Assembly (NCBI GenBank): GCA_963718315.1
Contig: CAVQZC010000010.1
Coordinates: 124,001-188,000, forward strand
Length of the DNA stretch: 64,000 bases
Reading direction: 5' to 3'
DNA from: CAVQZC01 sp963718315
GTDB taxonomy: Bacteria > Actinomycetota > Thermoleophilia > Gaiellales > JAICJC01
Shown here: piece by piece, positions 54,726 to 63,442 of the stretch
How the letters are laid out: every line of letters begins with the position of its first letter
How positions within the stretch are numbered: position 1 is the first letter of the stretch
Notes under the pieces: model-generated
What the model was told of the DNA's origin: nothing
The model's database searches: none
Seen by the model: the letters and a program-made list of their open reading frames with translations, nothing else
Program-made: the position numbers and the translations under genes

Positions 54726-56316
54726 CTACTCCCACTCGATGGTGCTGGGCGGCTTGCTGGAGATGTCCAGCGCCACCCGGTTCACACCCGGGATCTCGTT
54801 GATGATCCGGCTCGAGATCCGCTCCAGAAGGTCGTAGGGGAGGCGGGCCCAGTCGGCCGTCATCGCGTCCTCGGAGGTGACCGCCCGCAGAACGATCGGG
54901 TAGGCATAGGTGCGGGAGTCGCCCTGCACTCCCACCGACCGGATGGCGGGCAGGATCGCGAATGACTGCCACAGGTCGCGGTAGAGACCCGCCCGGCGGA
55001 TCTCCTCGAGCAGGACGGCATCCGCCTCGCGCAGGACGTCCAGCCGCTCGCGGGTGACCTCGCCGATGATGCGGATCGCCAGGCCGGGGCCGGGGAACGG
55101 CTGCCGCCACACCATCCGCTCGGGCAGTCCAAGCTCCTCGCCCACCTTGCGCACCTCGTCCTTGAAGATCATCCGCAGGGGCTCGACCAGCTCGAAATCC
55201 ATGTCCTCGGGCAGCCCGCCGACGTTGTGGTGCGACTTGATCTTGGCGGCCGTGGCGCTGCCCGACTCGATCACGTCGGAATAGAGCGTGCCCTGCACCA
55301 GGTAGTGGACGTCCCCCAGCCGCCGCGCCTCGTCCTCGAACAGCCGGATGAACTCCTCGCCGATGATCCGCCGCTTCTGCTCGGGCTCGGTGACGCCGGC
55401 CAGGCGGTCGAGGAACCGGTCGACCGCGTCGACGTGCACCAGCGGCACCTTGAAGTGCTCCTCGAATGCATCGACCACCGCGCCGGCCTCGTCCTTGCGC
55501 AGCAGCCCGTGGTCGACGAACACGCAGGTCAGCTGGTCGCCGACGGCCCGGTGGACGAGCAGCGCGGCGACCGCCGAGTCGACGCCGCCGGAGAGGGCGC
55601 AGATCACCTTCTCGTCGCCGACCTGCTCGCGGATCAGCTCGACCTGCTCCTCGATGAACTGGAGCGGCCGTCCAGGTCGGCGGCGCCTGGCACGCCTCGA
55701 GCACGAACTGGCCGAGCATCTCGGTGCCGCGCGGCGTGTGGGCCACCTCGGGATGGAACTGCACGCCGTAGAACCCGCGTGCCGCCGCCTCCATCGCGGC
55801 GATCGGCGTGGTGTCGGTCTCGGCCGTCACGCGGAACCCCTCGGGCGGCGTGACCACGCTGTCGCGATGGCTCATCCAGGCGCTGCGCTCGCCGGACATG
55901 TCCCCGAACAGCAGCGAGTCCTCACCCAGCCGCACCACGGTCTTGCCGAACTCGCCGAGGCCGGTGTTGGCCACCTCGCCGCCCAGCGCCGCCGCCATCG
56001 CCTGCATCCCGTAGCAGATGCCCAGCACCGGAACCCCGAGCTCGAACAGCTCCGGATCGACCGCCGGCGCACCGGGCTCGTAGATCGACGCCGGGCCGCC
56101 GGAGAGGATGATCCCGATCGGATCGCGTGCCGCGATCTCGGCCACCGGGGTGGTGTGGGAGACGATCTCCGAGTAGACCCGGCACTCGCGCACGCGCCGC
56201 GCGATCAGCTGGGCGTACTGGGCGCCGAAGTCGATCACCAGCACCGGACGATGCTGGGGCGAGCCGCCGGCCGGGCCGAGGAGGTTCGTCCCCGTCCGCG
56301 TCCCGGTCTCGGTCAA
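54726..56316 (-). CDS. guaA: GMP synthase, glutamine-hydrolysing (frameshifted)
   Basis: Converts XMP to GMP, about 529 residues when restored. The glutaminase domain has Cys101 in 'GICYGMQAM' and His in 'VQFHPEVAHT'; the ATP pyrophosphatase has the P-loop 'LSGGVDSAVAALL'; the dimerisation domain ends 'KPPSTIEWE'. The frame breaks near 55665: 'TWTAA' must continue 'QFIEEQVELIREQVGDEKV'. The span of 1591 nt (3n+1) fits one extra base. The TTG start overlaps the guaB3 stop, so the two steps of GMP synthesis are coupled. Confidence 0.95.
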
Positions 56317-57473
56317 CGGCTCATCCCGATCGCCTGCTCGCGCTGCAGCTTCTTGCCCTCGGTCTGCAAGGCCGGCGCGAACATGATCTCGGCCTTCTGG
56401 AACGCCTGGATGTTGTCGTACCCGGTGGTCGCCATCGACGTCCGCAGCGCACCCATCAGGTTGAGCGTGCCGTCGTTCTCGGTGGCCGGGCCGACCACGA
56501 TCTGCTCCAGCGACGCGACCTGCGTGGTCTGCACCCGCGCTCCACGCGGGAGGCTGGGATGGAACGTCGCCATGCCCCAGTGGCAGCCGTGCCCGGGCGC
56601 CTCGTTGGCGCGGGCCAGCGGCGATCCGACCATCACCGCGTCGGCGCCGCAGGCGATCGCCTTGGAGATGTCGCCGCCGGTGCGCATGCCGCCGTCGGCG
56701 ATCACGTTCACGTACTGGCCGGTCTCGAGCAGGTGCTGGACGCGCGCCGCGGCGGCGTCGGCGATCGCCGTCGCCTGGGGCACTCCCACGCCGAGCACGC
56801 CGCGCGTGGTGCAGGCGGCGCCGGGCCCGACGCCCACCAGCACGCCGGCGGCGCCGGTGCGCATCAGGTGCAGCGCCGCCTGGTAGGAGGCGCAGCCGCC
56901 CACGATCACCGGCACCGGCATCGAGGCGATGAACTCCTTCAGGTTGAGCGGCTCGACCACCGTCGAGACGTGCTCCGCCGACACCACGGTGCCCTGGATG
57001 ACCAGCACGTCAAGGCCGGCGTCGAGGGCGTCCTGCCAGTACTCGCGCACCCGCTGCGGGGTCAGCGAGGCTGCGGCCAGGACGCCGCCCTCCTTGATCT
57101 CCTTGATCCGCTGGACGACCAGCTCGCGCTTGATCGGCTCCCGGTAGATCTCCTGCATCTCGCGCGTTGCCTCGGCCGGCGAGAAGCCGGCGATCCGCTC
57201 GAGCTGCGAATCGGCGTCCTCGTAGCGGGTCCAGATCCCCTCGAGGTTGAGGACACCCAGCCCGCCCAGCTGGCCGAGGGCGATCGCCGTCGCCGGGGAG
57301 ACCACGCCGTCCATGGCCGACGCCAGCAGCGGCAGCTCAAGCAGGTGCGGGCCCAGACGCCAGGCGATGTCGACGTCCTCGGCGTCGCGCGTGCGCCTGC
57401 TGGGCACGATCGCGATGTCGTCGAAGCCATAGGCGCGGCGCGCCTTCTTGCCACGGCCGATCTCAATCTCCAA
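56313..57473 (-). CDS. guaB3: GuaB3-type IMP dehydrogenase family protein
   Basis: 386 residues, TIM barrel without the CBS domains of classical IMPDH. The catalytic Cys221 lies in 'GPGAACTTRGVLGVG'; 'VIADGGMRTGGDISKAIACGADAVMVG' (in part) is the phosphate-binding site. It opens 'EIEIGRGKKARRAYGFDDIAIVP', the GuaB3 signature. It probably oxidises IMP to XMP, feeding guaA immediately downstream; for this branch the activity is less well studied than for GuaB. The TTG start has GGGGG upstream. No classical guaB is in the window. Confidence 0.92.
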   Translation of the reverse strand: MEIEIGRGKKARRAYGFDDIAIVPSRRTRDAEDVDIAWRLGPHLLELPLLASAMDGVVSPATAIALGQLGGLGVLNLEGIWTRYEDADSQLERIAGFSPAEATREMQEIYREPIKRELVVQRIKEIKEGGVLAAASLTPQRVREYWQDALDAGLDVLVIQGTVVSAEHVSTVVEPLNLKEFIASMPVPVIVGGCASYQAALHLMRTGAAGVLVGVGPGAACTTRGVLGVGVPQATAIADAAAARVQHLLETGQYVNVIADGGMRTGGDISKAIACGADAVMVGSPLARANEAPGHGCHWGMATFHPSLPRGARVQTTQVASLEQIVVGPATENDGTLNLMGALRTSMATTGYDNIQAFQKAEIMFAPALQTEGKKLQREQAIGMSR

Positions 57474-57516
57474 CGGTTCCGACCCCCTTCAGAGCGGCGG
57501 ACAGACCCTCTAAACA

Positions 57517-57537
57517 CGCTCGGCCCCGCGGGGCCGA
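57517..57537 (-). terminator. GC-rich perfect hairpin upstream of guaB3
   Basis: CTCGGCCCC-GC-GGGGCCGAG, nearly loop-free palindrome between pfkB and guaB3, about 85 bases past the pfkB stop. It could end the pfkB transcript or form in the guaB3 leader. Confidence 0.45.
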
Positions 57538-57622
57538 GTGAAGGACTTTCCTAGTCATATGACGAACGTTCAATGTTCACGTCAGTCTACCAACGCTCAC
57601 GGATGGCGACTGCCGCGCGCGC

Positions 57623-58588
57623 TCAGGACGCCCGCGCCGCCCGCGGCCGGATCTCCTGCACCTCCACCATCGCGCCGAACTTGGGCACGTCGCGGCCGTC
57701 GAACACGCCGGCGCCGGCAGTCTGGGTGTTGGCCGCGCCGCAGCCCAGCGCCAGCCGCAGGCACTCCTCTGCCGAGCGCTCGGCCTGCAGGCCCGACACG
57801 AATCCGGCCAGCAGGGCGTCGCCCGATCCGACCGACGACACCGCCTCCACCCGCGGGATCCACGCCCGGTACATGCGCTGCCGGCCCTTGCCCGCGTGGA
57901 GCAGGGCGTAGCACCCGGTCTGCAGCGTGATCAGCACGTTGGCGGCGCCCATCGAGTGCACCTGAAGCAGCGCCGCCTGGAAGTCCTCGTCGGTCTGGAA
58001 CTCCTGGCCGACCAGCGCCTCTGCCTCGCGCTGGTTCGGTGAGGCGACGCTCGGCTCGGCGGTGAGCGCCTTGCGCAGGGCCTCGCCGTCGGCGTCGATC
58101 ACCGTGCGCACCTTGCGCTTGTTCATGTCGCGGATGACCGTCTCGTAGAAGTCGGTCGAGACCTTGCGCGGCAGGCTTCCCGAGAAGACCACCGTCGAGA
58201 CGGCGCCGCTCAGGTAGCGCAGCTTCTCGAGCAGCGTCTCGAGCTCGTCCTTGGTCACCTCCGGGCCGTACTCGTTGATCTCGGTCTGGAGCCCGCTGGT
58301 GGGATCGATGACCGCGGTCGACGTGCGCGAGTCCTGGGCGATGTGGACGAAGTCGTTGAGGATCCCCTCCGACGTCAGCGCGTCGACGATCTGCACGCCC
58401 GAGCGACCGCCCACGAGGCCGACAGCGACAACGGGCTCGCCCAGGTTCTTGAGAGCGCGGGCAACGTTGATGCCCTTGCCGCCGGCCATGACCAGGCCCT
58501 GCTGGGCCCGGTGCCGATGCCCCAGCTGGAGGTTGGCCACCGTCAGCGTCTTGTCGATGGCGGCGTTGACCGTGACGGTGAGGATCAT
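57623..58588 (-). CDS. PfkB family 1-phosphofructokinase-like sugar kinase
   Basis: 321-residue ribokinase-fold kinase of the 1-phosphofructokinase/tagatose-6-phosphate kinase branch ('ILTVTVNAAIDKTL', 'GGKGINVARALKNLG'). The catalytic aspartate is in 'VSSVGSGDALLAGFVSGL'. It would phosphorylate a sugar phosphate with ATP; fructose 1-phosphate is the usual substrate, but no PTS gene is near. GAGGCGCC lies before ATG 58588. Confidence 0.9.
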   Translation of the reverse strand: MILTVTVNAAIDKTLTVANLQLGHRHRAQQGLVMAGGKGINVARALKNLGEPVVAVGLVGGRSGVQIVDALTSEGILNDFVHIAQDSRTSTAVIDPTSGLQTEINEYGPEVTKDELETLLEKLRYLSGAVSTVVFSGSLPRKVSTDFYETVIRDMNKRKVRTVIDADGEALRKALTAEPSVASPNQREAEALVGQEFQTDEDFQAALLQVHSMGAANVLITLQTGCYALLHAGKGRQRMYRAWIPRVEAVSSVGSGDALLAGFVSGLQAERSAEECLRLALGCGAANTQTAGAGVFDGRDVPKFGAMVEVQEIRPRAARAS

Positions 58589-58694
58589 GGTGGCGCCTCG
58601 CGGGATCGGCGGGGCAGGAGGCCGTTTGGCACCCACCCCACGAACGCTGGGAGTCTACACTTGACCATCAGGCCCGCGGGCGTAGCCTGGATGC

Positions 58695-59003
58695 ATGCTG
58701 TCCACGCGCAACCGCCTCGTCGTCTGCTCCGCGCTCGTGCTGGAGCTGGGGATCGCCGGCTACGCCGCCGGCCACGGCGCACGCTGGCTGCTGCTGGCGA
58801 TCGTCACCATCACGCTCGCCGACACCGGATGGGGACTGCTGCGCGGCCGGCGGCTGGGCGAGCTGGCCGGCATCGAGATCGCGATCGTGCTCGCCGTGCT
58901 GATGGCCAAGGGCGCCGATCCGACGATGACGACGATGGTGGCCGGCGCCTGCGCTGCCTGGCTGCTCCGCGACCGTGGTCAGCCCGCGACGGGCACGGCC
59001 TGA
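58695..59003 (+). CDS. Small membrane protein, 102 residues
   Basis: Unrecognised. Three short hydrophobic segments ('LVVCSALVLELGIAGYAAGHG', 'WLLLAIVTITLADTGWGLL', 'IEIAIVLAVLMAKG'). Its last 25 bases overlap the 3' end of the convergent restored pyrF, which slightly lowers confidence. No motif suggests a function. Confidence 0.55.
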   Translation: MLSTRNRLVVCSALVLELGIAGYAAGHGARWLLLAIVTITLADTGWGLLRGRRLGELAGIEIAIVLAVLMAKGADPTMTTMVAGACAAWLLRDRGQPATGTA

Positions 59004-59861
59004 CGCAGCTCGATCGCCGCCGAGCGCACCGCCTGGCGCCAGTCGCCGCCGCGGTCGCGGAAGGCGTAGATCACCGATCGGGCAGCCACCACCAGGCCTC
59101 CGGCCGGATGGTCCTTGACCGCCGGTAGCAGACGCCGAGGCGCTGCCACCCTGCGCTCCGACTCCGGGCAGCAGCAAGATCGCGTTGGGCATCAGCTCCC
59201 GGGCGCGCGCAACGGCGTCCGGGTGAGTCGCCCCGACCACCGCGCCGACGGCGGAGAGGCCACACGACCCCACGTAGGGCGCTCCCCAGGAGTCGATCAG
59301 CGCCGCCGTGCGCTCCCACAGCACCCCGCCCGATGCGAGCTCCGCCTCCTGCAGGTCGGCCCCACCCGGGTTCGACGTCCGGGCGAGCACGAACAGCCCT
59401 GCCCCGTCGCCGCACGCCACCAGGAACGGGTCGAGCGAGTCGCGGCCCATGTACGGGTTGACCGTGATGGCATCGGCGATCGGTGGATCCCCGTCGACCG
59501 GTGAGAGCCAGGCTTCGGCGTACGCCGACGCGGTCGAGCCGATGTCGCCTCGCTTGGCATCGGCGATCACGAGCAGGCCGGCCTCGCGGGCATGGGCGGA
59601 GATCCGCTCCAGCGCCGACAGCCCGTACCCGCCCACCGCCTCGAAGAACGCGACCTGCGGCTTGACCGCCACCGCCTGATCGGCGACCGCGTCGATCACG
59701 CCGACGCAGAACCGCTCGTAGGCACGGGCCCGGCCGGCCCTGCCGGCGCGCAGCCCAGTGATCAGCTCGGGCGGCAGCATCTCGATCCGGGGATCGAGGC
59801 CGACGCAGAGCGAACTCCCCCGCTCCGCGACCGCCATGCTCAACCGATCCGCGAAGTTCAT
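58979..59861 (-). CDS. pyrF: Orotidine-5'-phosphate decarboxylase (frameshifted)
   Basis: Last step of UMP synthesis, about 293 residues, of the longer 'type 2' bacterial group. Catalytic residues are Asp101, Lys103 and Asp106 in 'IADAKRGDIGSTASAYA'; 'LLPGVGAQGGSAS' binds the phosphate. One extra base near 59125 breaks the frame; afterwards 'RLLPAVKDHPAGGLVV' leads to the stop at 58979-58981. The span of 883 nt (3n+1) agrees. Its start codon is 3 bases after the downstream boundary of the exonuclease fusion gene (stop overlap ATGA-like, 59858-59861). Confidence 0.94.
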
Positions 59862-61761
59862 CCACGCAAGGGTACCGTCTCGCGGAGACGGGCCGCCTCA
59901 GCGGACGCGGCCGGGAGACCCGCGAGGTCACCCATCACGACCGCCCTGGTGTCGATGCCGGGACGTGCGAAGGCGGCCGCCACCACCCGTGCCTGCTCCG
60001 CCAGCTCCGGCTCGAGCGGCGCGGGTGGCGCCTCCAGCGCAGCCTCCAGCGCCGCGGCCAGCGGCTGCAGCTCCAGCCGGCCGTCGCCCGCCCGCGGCAC
60101 CCGCCGCCGACCCACCACCCTCCCGCGCGCGCAGGCGAACACCTGCACGAAGCGGCTGTCGAGGTCGGGAGCCAGCAGAAAGCCGTTGCGCCTGACCGCC
60201 CGCCGCGTCCGGGCCAGTGCGCGGGCAACCGCATCCAGGGCGGTCAGCTGGTCGCGGATCGCGGCTGCCTCCTCGAACCGGTGCTGCTCACCGAGCGCCG
60301 CCATCCGCGCTCGCAGCTCGGAGGTGCTGTCCGGCGCTGCCGCTCCCTCCAGCCATCCCCTCATCCGGCCGACCGCCGCCGTATGGCGCTCGGCTTCCGC
60401 GGTCCCGCGACAGGGCGCGGCGCAGCGGCCGAGCAGCCCTGCCATACAGCTCTGCTCCTCGTCTTCGGGGATCGCCGGGCGGCACGACCGCACCCCGAAC
60501 ATCCCCCGCAGCGCCGAGGCGGCGCTGCGCGCCTGCCGTTGCGACGCCAGCGGGCCGACCGAAACCGCGCTCGGCTGGGGGCGCTGCGTGACCGCCAGCC
60601 GGGGCACCGGATCGGCGACGGTCAGCGTCAGGTAGCAGGCCCGCTCGGGATGGGCGGCACGGTGGTTGGCCGGCGGCCGCAGCCGCAGGATCAGCTCCAG
60701 CTCGAGCAGCGCCGCCTCCAGCTCGGAGCCCACCTGCCGGGTCTCGATCCGCTCGGTCGCAGCCAGGGCTGCCTCCACCCGCCGCCGCGGCGGGCCTGAC
60801 CCGAAGTACGACCGCACGCGTGCGCGCAGGTCGGACGCCTTGCCCACGTAGAGCACCTGCTCGGCCACATCCCGGAACAGATAGACACCGGGGCCGGTCG
60901 GCACGTCGCGCGCCAGGCTCGCGCCGTGTCCGGGCCCGGCGGGCGATGGGCGCCGAGAACCCGAGTGCGTCGCCGACCGTGCGCGCGCCCCGCTCCTGCG
61001 CCATGCCCAGCAGCACCGCCAGGATCTCGGCAGTCGCCTGAGCGTCTGGCAGCGCGCGGTGGCAGGGGCGCACCTCGGTGTCGAACCGCTCGGCCAGCGT
61101 GCCCAGGTTCATCCGCGGCAGCCGGCCCTCGAGGAATCTCCGGGCGAGCGCAACCGTGTCGATCACAGGCGCCGTCAGCCGTCCACCCACGCAGCCGTGA
61201 CAGCTCCGCGTCGACGAAGCCGACGTCGAAGCGAGCGTTGTGGGCGACCAGCACCGCGCCGGCCGCGAAGCGCCGGAACTCGGTCAGCACCCGGCCGATC
61301 CGGGGCGCCCCGCGAACATCTGGCCGCGTGATGCCGGTGATCCGGGTGATCGTCTGGGGGATCGGCACCCCCGGGTCGACCAACCGGTGAAACGTCTCCA
61401 CCGCCTCGAACCCGTGCATCCGCACCGCCCCGACCTCGACGATTCGCGACACACCGGGCCGGGTGCCTGTCGTCTCCAGATCGAACACGACGTACGGCGC
61501 CTGTTCCAGCGGCAGGTCGACGAGAGAGGCAACCTCCTCCCACTCCGCCAGCGCGACCTCGCCGGCCGAGCGCCAGGTCAGGCGGGCGTCGGCCCGTACG
61601 ACCTCGTCCACCAGCTGGCGGACGAGCGGCGCGGGAGCCGAGCGGAGAGCGAACAGGCAGCGCGCGGCCTCTCCGGCTGCGACCGGTGCCCGGCGCTCCT
61701 CGAGCAGCTCCACCAGGCGGTCGGCGCCGTCGAGCGAAAGCTGTGCGGTCGCAGGAGCCAT
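59858..61761 (-). CDS. DEDDh exonuclease fused to a GIY-YIG (UvrC-like) nuclease (two frameshifts)
   Basis: About 634 residues when restored. Residues 90-250 are a DnaQ-like exonuclease: Asp94 and Glu96 in 'VFDLETTGT', Asp179 in 'AHNARFDVGF', then 'CHRALPDAQAT'. A GIY-YIG domain follows ('GPGVYLFRD', 'VLYVGKASDLRARV'), then UvrC-like sequence including a UVR-type helix pair ('FEEAAAIRDQL'). Extra bases near 61188 and 60925 break the frame; the span 1904 nt is 3n+2. Similar fusions occur in mycobacteria. An SOS box covers the promoter and touches ATG 61761, so it is probably DNA-damage inducible. Confidence 0.88.
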
Positions 61762-61778
61762 GCGAACATATGTTCGCA
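61761..61778. promoter_or_regulatory. LexA (SOS) box overlapping the start of the exonuclease/GIY-YIG gene
   Basis: Perfect 18-bp palindrome TGCGAACATATGTTCGCA. Its core CGAACATATGTTCG (61763-61776) matches the Gram-positive/actinobacterial LexA site CGAAC-N4-GTTCG. On the minus strand ACATAT in the centre sits 6 bases before ATG 61761, where a -10 box for a leaderless mRNA would be. LexA bound here would block transcription directly. Confidence 0.8.
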
Positions 61779-61821
61779 CACCGCACGGACGTCGCCGGGG
61801 CTGGCCCCCGAGCAGGTACTA

Positions 61822-61858
61822 CGCGGGCCGCCGCCCGCCGAAGCGGTGGCGGCCCGCG
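61822..61858 (-). terminator. Hairpin downstream of the HU gene
   Basis: Perfect 11-bp stem CGCGGGCCGCC / GGCGGCCCGCG (61822-61832, 61848-61858) with a 15-base loop that can pair further. It lies 13 bases past the HU stop, ahead of the SOS-box gene. Confidence 0.65.
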
Positions 61859-61870
61859 GATGCGCCATAC

Positions 61871-62149
61871 CTACTGCTTGACGGCTGCCTTGAGCTGGCT
61901 GCCGGCCGAGAACTTCGGAACCTTGCTGGCCGGGATCGTGACTTTCTGCCCGGGGTTCCGTGGGTTCACACCGGTGCGCGCCTTGCGCTCCTGCACCGAA
62001 AACTTGCCGAAACCAGTGAACACGACATCGTCGCCACCGGACAGCGCCTCCTTGATCGAATCGAGTGTGGCGTCGACCGCAGCGCCGGCGTCCTTCTTCG
62101 ACAGACCTGAGCGGGCTGCCACCGCGTCGATGAAATCGCTCTTGGTCAC
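61871..62149 (-). CDS. hup: HU family nucleoid-associated protein
   Basis: 92-residue histone-like DNA-binding protein. 'MTKSDFIDAVAARSGLSKKDA' is the dimer-forming helical part, and 'GFGKFSVQERKARTGVNPRNP' the DNA-binding arm with the minor-groove proline (in NPRNPG). It lacks the long Lys/Ala-rich tail of mycobacterial HU. GTG 62149 is preceded by GGAGG. The gene is probably monocistronic, with a hairpin after it. Confidence 0.96.
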   Translation of the reverse strand: MTKSDFIDAVAARSGLSKKDAGAAVDATLDSIKEALSGGDDVVFTGFGKFSVQERKARTGVNPRNPGQKVTIPASKVPKFSAGSQLKAAVKQ

Positions 62150-62245
62150 GCTTGTCCTCCTGGTCGATTGCGGGGCCGGAATGGGTTAAGCGGGGACACC
62201 CTACCAGCTACCTCGGACGTCGACAATCGGCTCAGTGAAGCCAGT

Positions 62246-62794
62246 TCAGGCCGACTGGACGGGTGCGCCGATGCCCAACGTGGAAACAGTGAAGAGCGAC
62301 GCGAAGGGCACGCCCGCCGCGGCGATCGCGTCGGCGCCGCCCTCCTCGCGGTCGACCACGCAAATTGCAGCGGAAACGTGGAGGCCGACGGCCCGCAGCG
62401 CCTCGACCGCAGACAGCAGCGCGCCGCCCGAAGTGACCACGTCCTCGACCACGCACACGGTCTGACCGGCCTCGTAGACGCCCTCCAGCCGCTTTGCGGT
62501 TCCGTACTCCTTGGCTTCCTTGCGCACGATCACGAAGGGCACGCCGCTCTGGATCGAGGTGACGGCCGCCAGCGGCACCGCGCCCAGCTCGGGCCCGGCC
62601 AGGAGCTCCGCCCCGGGGGCGTGCTCGGCGACCAGCGCCGCCAGCTCGCGCCCGATCCCGGCCAGCAGCTCGGGGTCGGTCTCGAACCGGTACTTGTCCA
62701 GGTAGTACTTGCTGCGCCGCCCGGAGCGAAGGACGAAGTCGCCCTCCAGGTAGGCGCGCTCGAACAGCCGCGCGCCCAGCTCGCTCCGGTTCAC
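62246..62794 (-). CDS. pyrE: Orotate phosphoribosyltransferase
   Basis: Converts orotate and PRPP to OMP, the step before pyrF, 182 residues. The PRPP motif is 'VCVVEDVVTSGGALLSAV'; 'GAELLAGPELGAVPLAA' and 'VIVRKEAKEYGT' are typical. ATG 62794 overlaps the stop of the small upstream gene (62791), so the two are coupled. pyrF lies 2.4 kb away, not in the same operon. Confidence 0.95.
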   Translation of the reverse strand: MNRSELGARLFERAYLEGDFVLRSGRRSKYYLDKYRFETDPELLAGIGRELAALVAEHAPGAELLAGPELGAVPLAAVTSIQSGVPFVIVRKEAKEYGTAKRLEGVYEAGQTVCVVEDVVTSGGALLSAVEALRAVGLHVSAAICVVDREEGGADAIAAAGVPFASLFTVSTLGIGAPVQSA

Positions 62795-63003
62795 GCGGCG
62801 CCTGCCTCCGCCAGCACGTCGCGGGCGAAGGGCAGCAGCCTGTCGGCGTCAGGCGATCCGGCGGCCAGCGACACCATCGATCCGTCCTCGAAGTACACGT
62901 CCAGCCGCGTGCGTGTGCGAACCGAGCGCCGGCGGTAGACGACCGTGCCGATGAAGGACCCGGCGCCCAGCACCACGGGCACCCACAGCTTACGACGGCT
63001 CAT
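62791..63003 (-). CDS. Small hypothetical protein with N-terminal hydrophobic segment, 70 residues
   Basis: Unrecognised. A short hydrophobic N terminus ('WVPVVLGAGSFIGTVVY') precedes a basic cluster (RRRSVRTRTR) and a small beta/alpha C-terminal part ('LDVYFEDGSMVSLAAG'). It overlaps pyrE by four bases and follows the roadblock gene by 3 bases, so the three are an operon. Confidence 0.65.
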   Translation of the reverse strand: MSRRKLWVPVVLGAGSFIGTVVYRRRSVRTRTRLDVYFEDGSMVSLAAGSPDADRLLPFARDVLAEAGAA

Positions 63004-63006
63004 CGG

Positions 63007-63396
63007 TCACCTCGTCGGCCGCGGCGGGATCCTGAGCGCCGGCAGCACCTTGGGGTGGTCGGCAACCTGCCGCAGCAGGGTCTTCAGGTCGTAGAAGACC
63101 AGCCCGACGGTCGGGTCGGCGCCGGTGGTGGCCACCGCCACGCGCTCGGAATCCACGACCACGAACACGCTGCCCTCCGGCGTCGCTGCCTGGAGCTGGG
63201 AGAGGTTCTCGCGGCCCAGGTCGCGCCGCAGCTGATCGGCGCCGTCCAGCAGCGACTGCGCCGCGGAGGCGACCCGGCCGGCCGCGTCGTCGGGCAGCGT
63301 CGCCGCCTCCACCGAGCCGTCGCGGGCAGCCAGCACCACGGACTCGATCTGCGTCGAGAGCTCCTTCAACTCGGCTATCGCAGCGGCGGCATCCAC
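63007..63396 (-). CDS. Roadblock/LC7 domain protein
   Basis: 129-residue dimerisation-type regulatory domain. The pattern 'LKELSTQIESVVLAARDGSVEAATLPDD' followed by helix 'GRVASAAQSLLDGADQL' and strands 'GSVFVVVDSERVAVATTG' fits the roadblock/LC7 (MglB-like) fold. Such proteins often regulate small GTPases; none is in the window. It is first in the operon with the 70-residue protein and pyrE, and divergent from the YihY gene 46 bases away. Confidence 0.75.
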   Translation of the reverse strand: MDAAAAIAELKELSTQIESVVLAARDGSVEAATLPDDAAGRVASAAQSLLDGADQLRRDLGRENLSQLQAATPEGSVFVVVDSERVAVATTGADPTVGLVFYDLKTLLRQVADHPKVLPALRIPPRPTR

Positions 63397-63442
63397 GATT
63401 CCAAGCTAGCACACGCCGAAAGTACCGATATTGTGATCCGAC

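Noticed and set aside
57555..57585. GAAC/GTTC repeats resembling a second SOS box near guaB3
   Set aside because: The half-sites have spacers of 0 and 7 bases rather than the required 4, and guaB3 is not an SOS-type gene.
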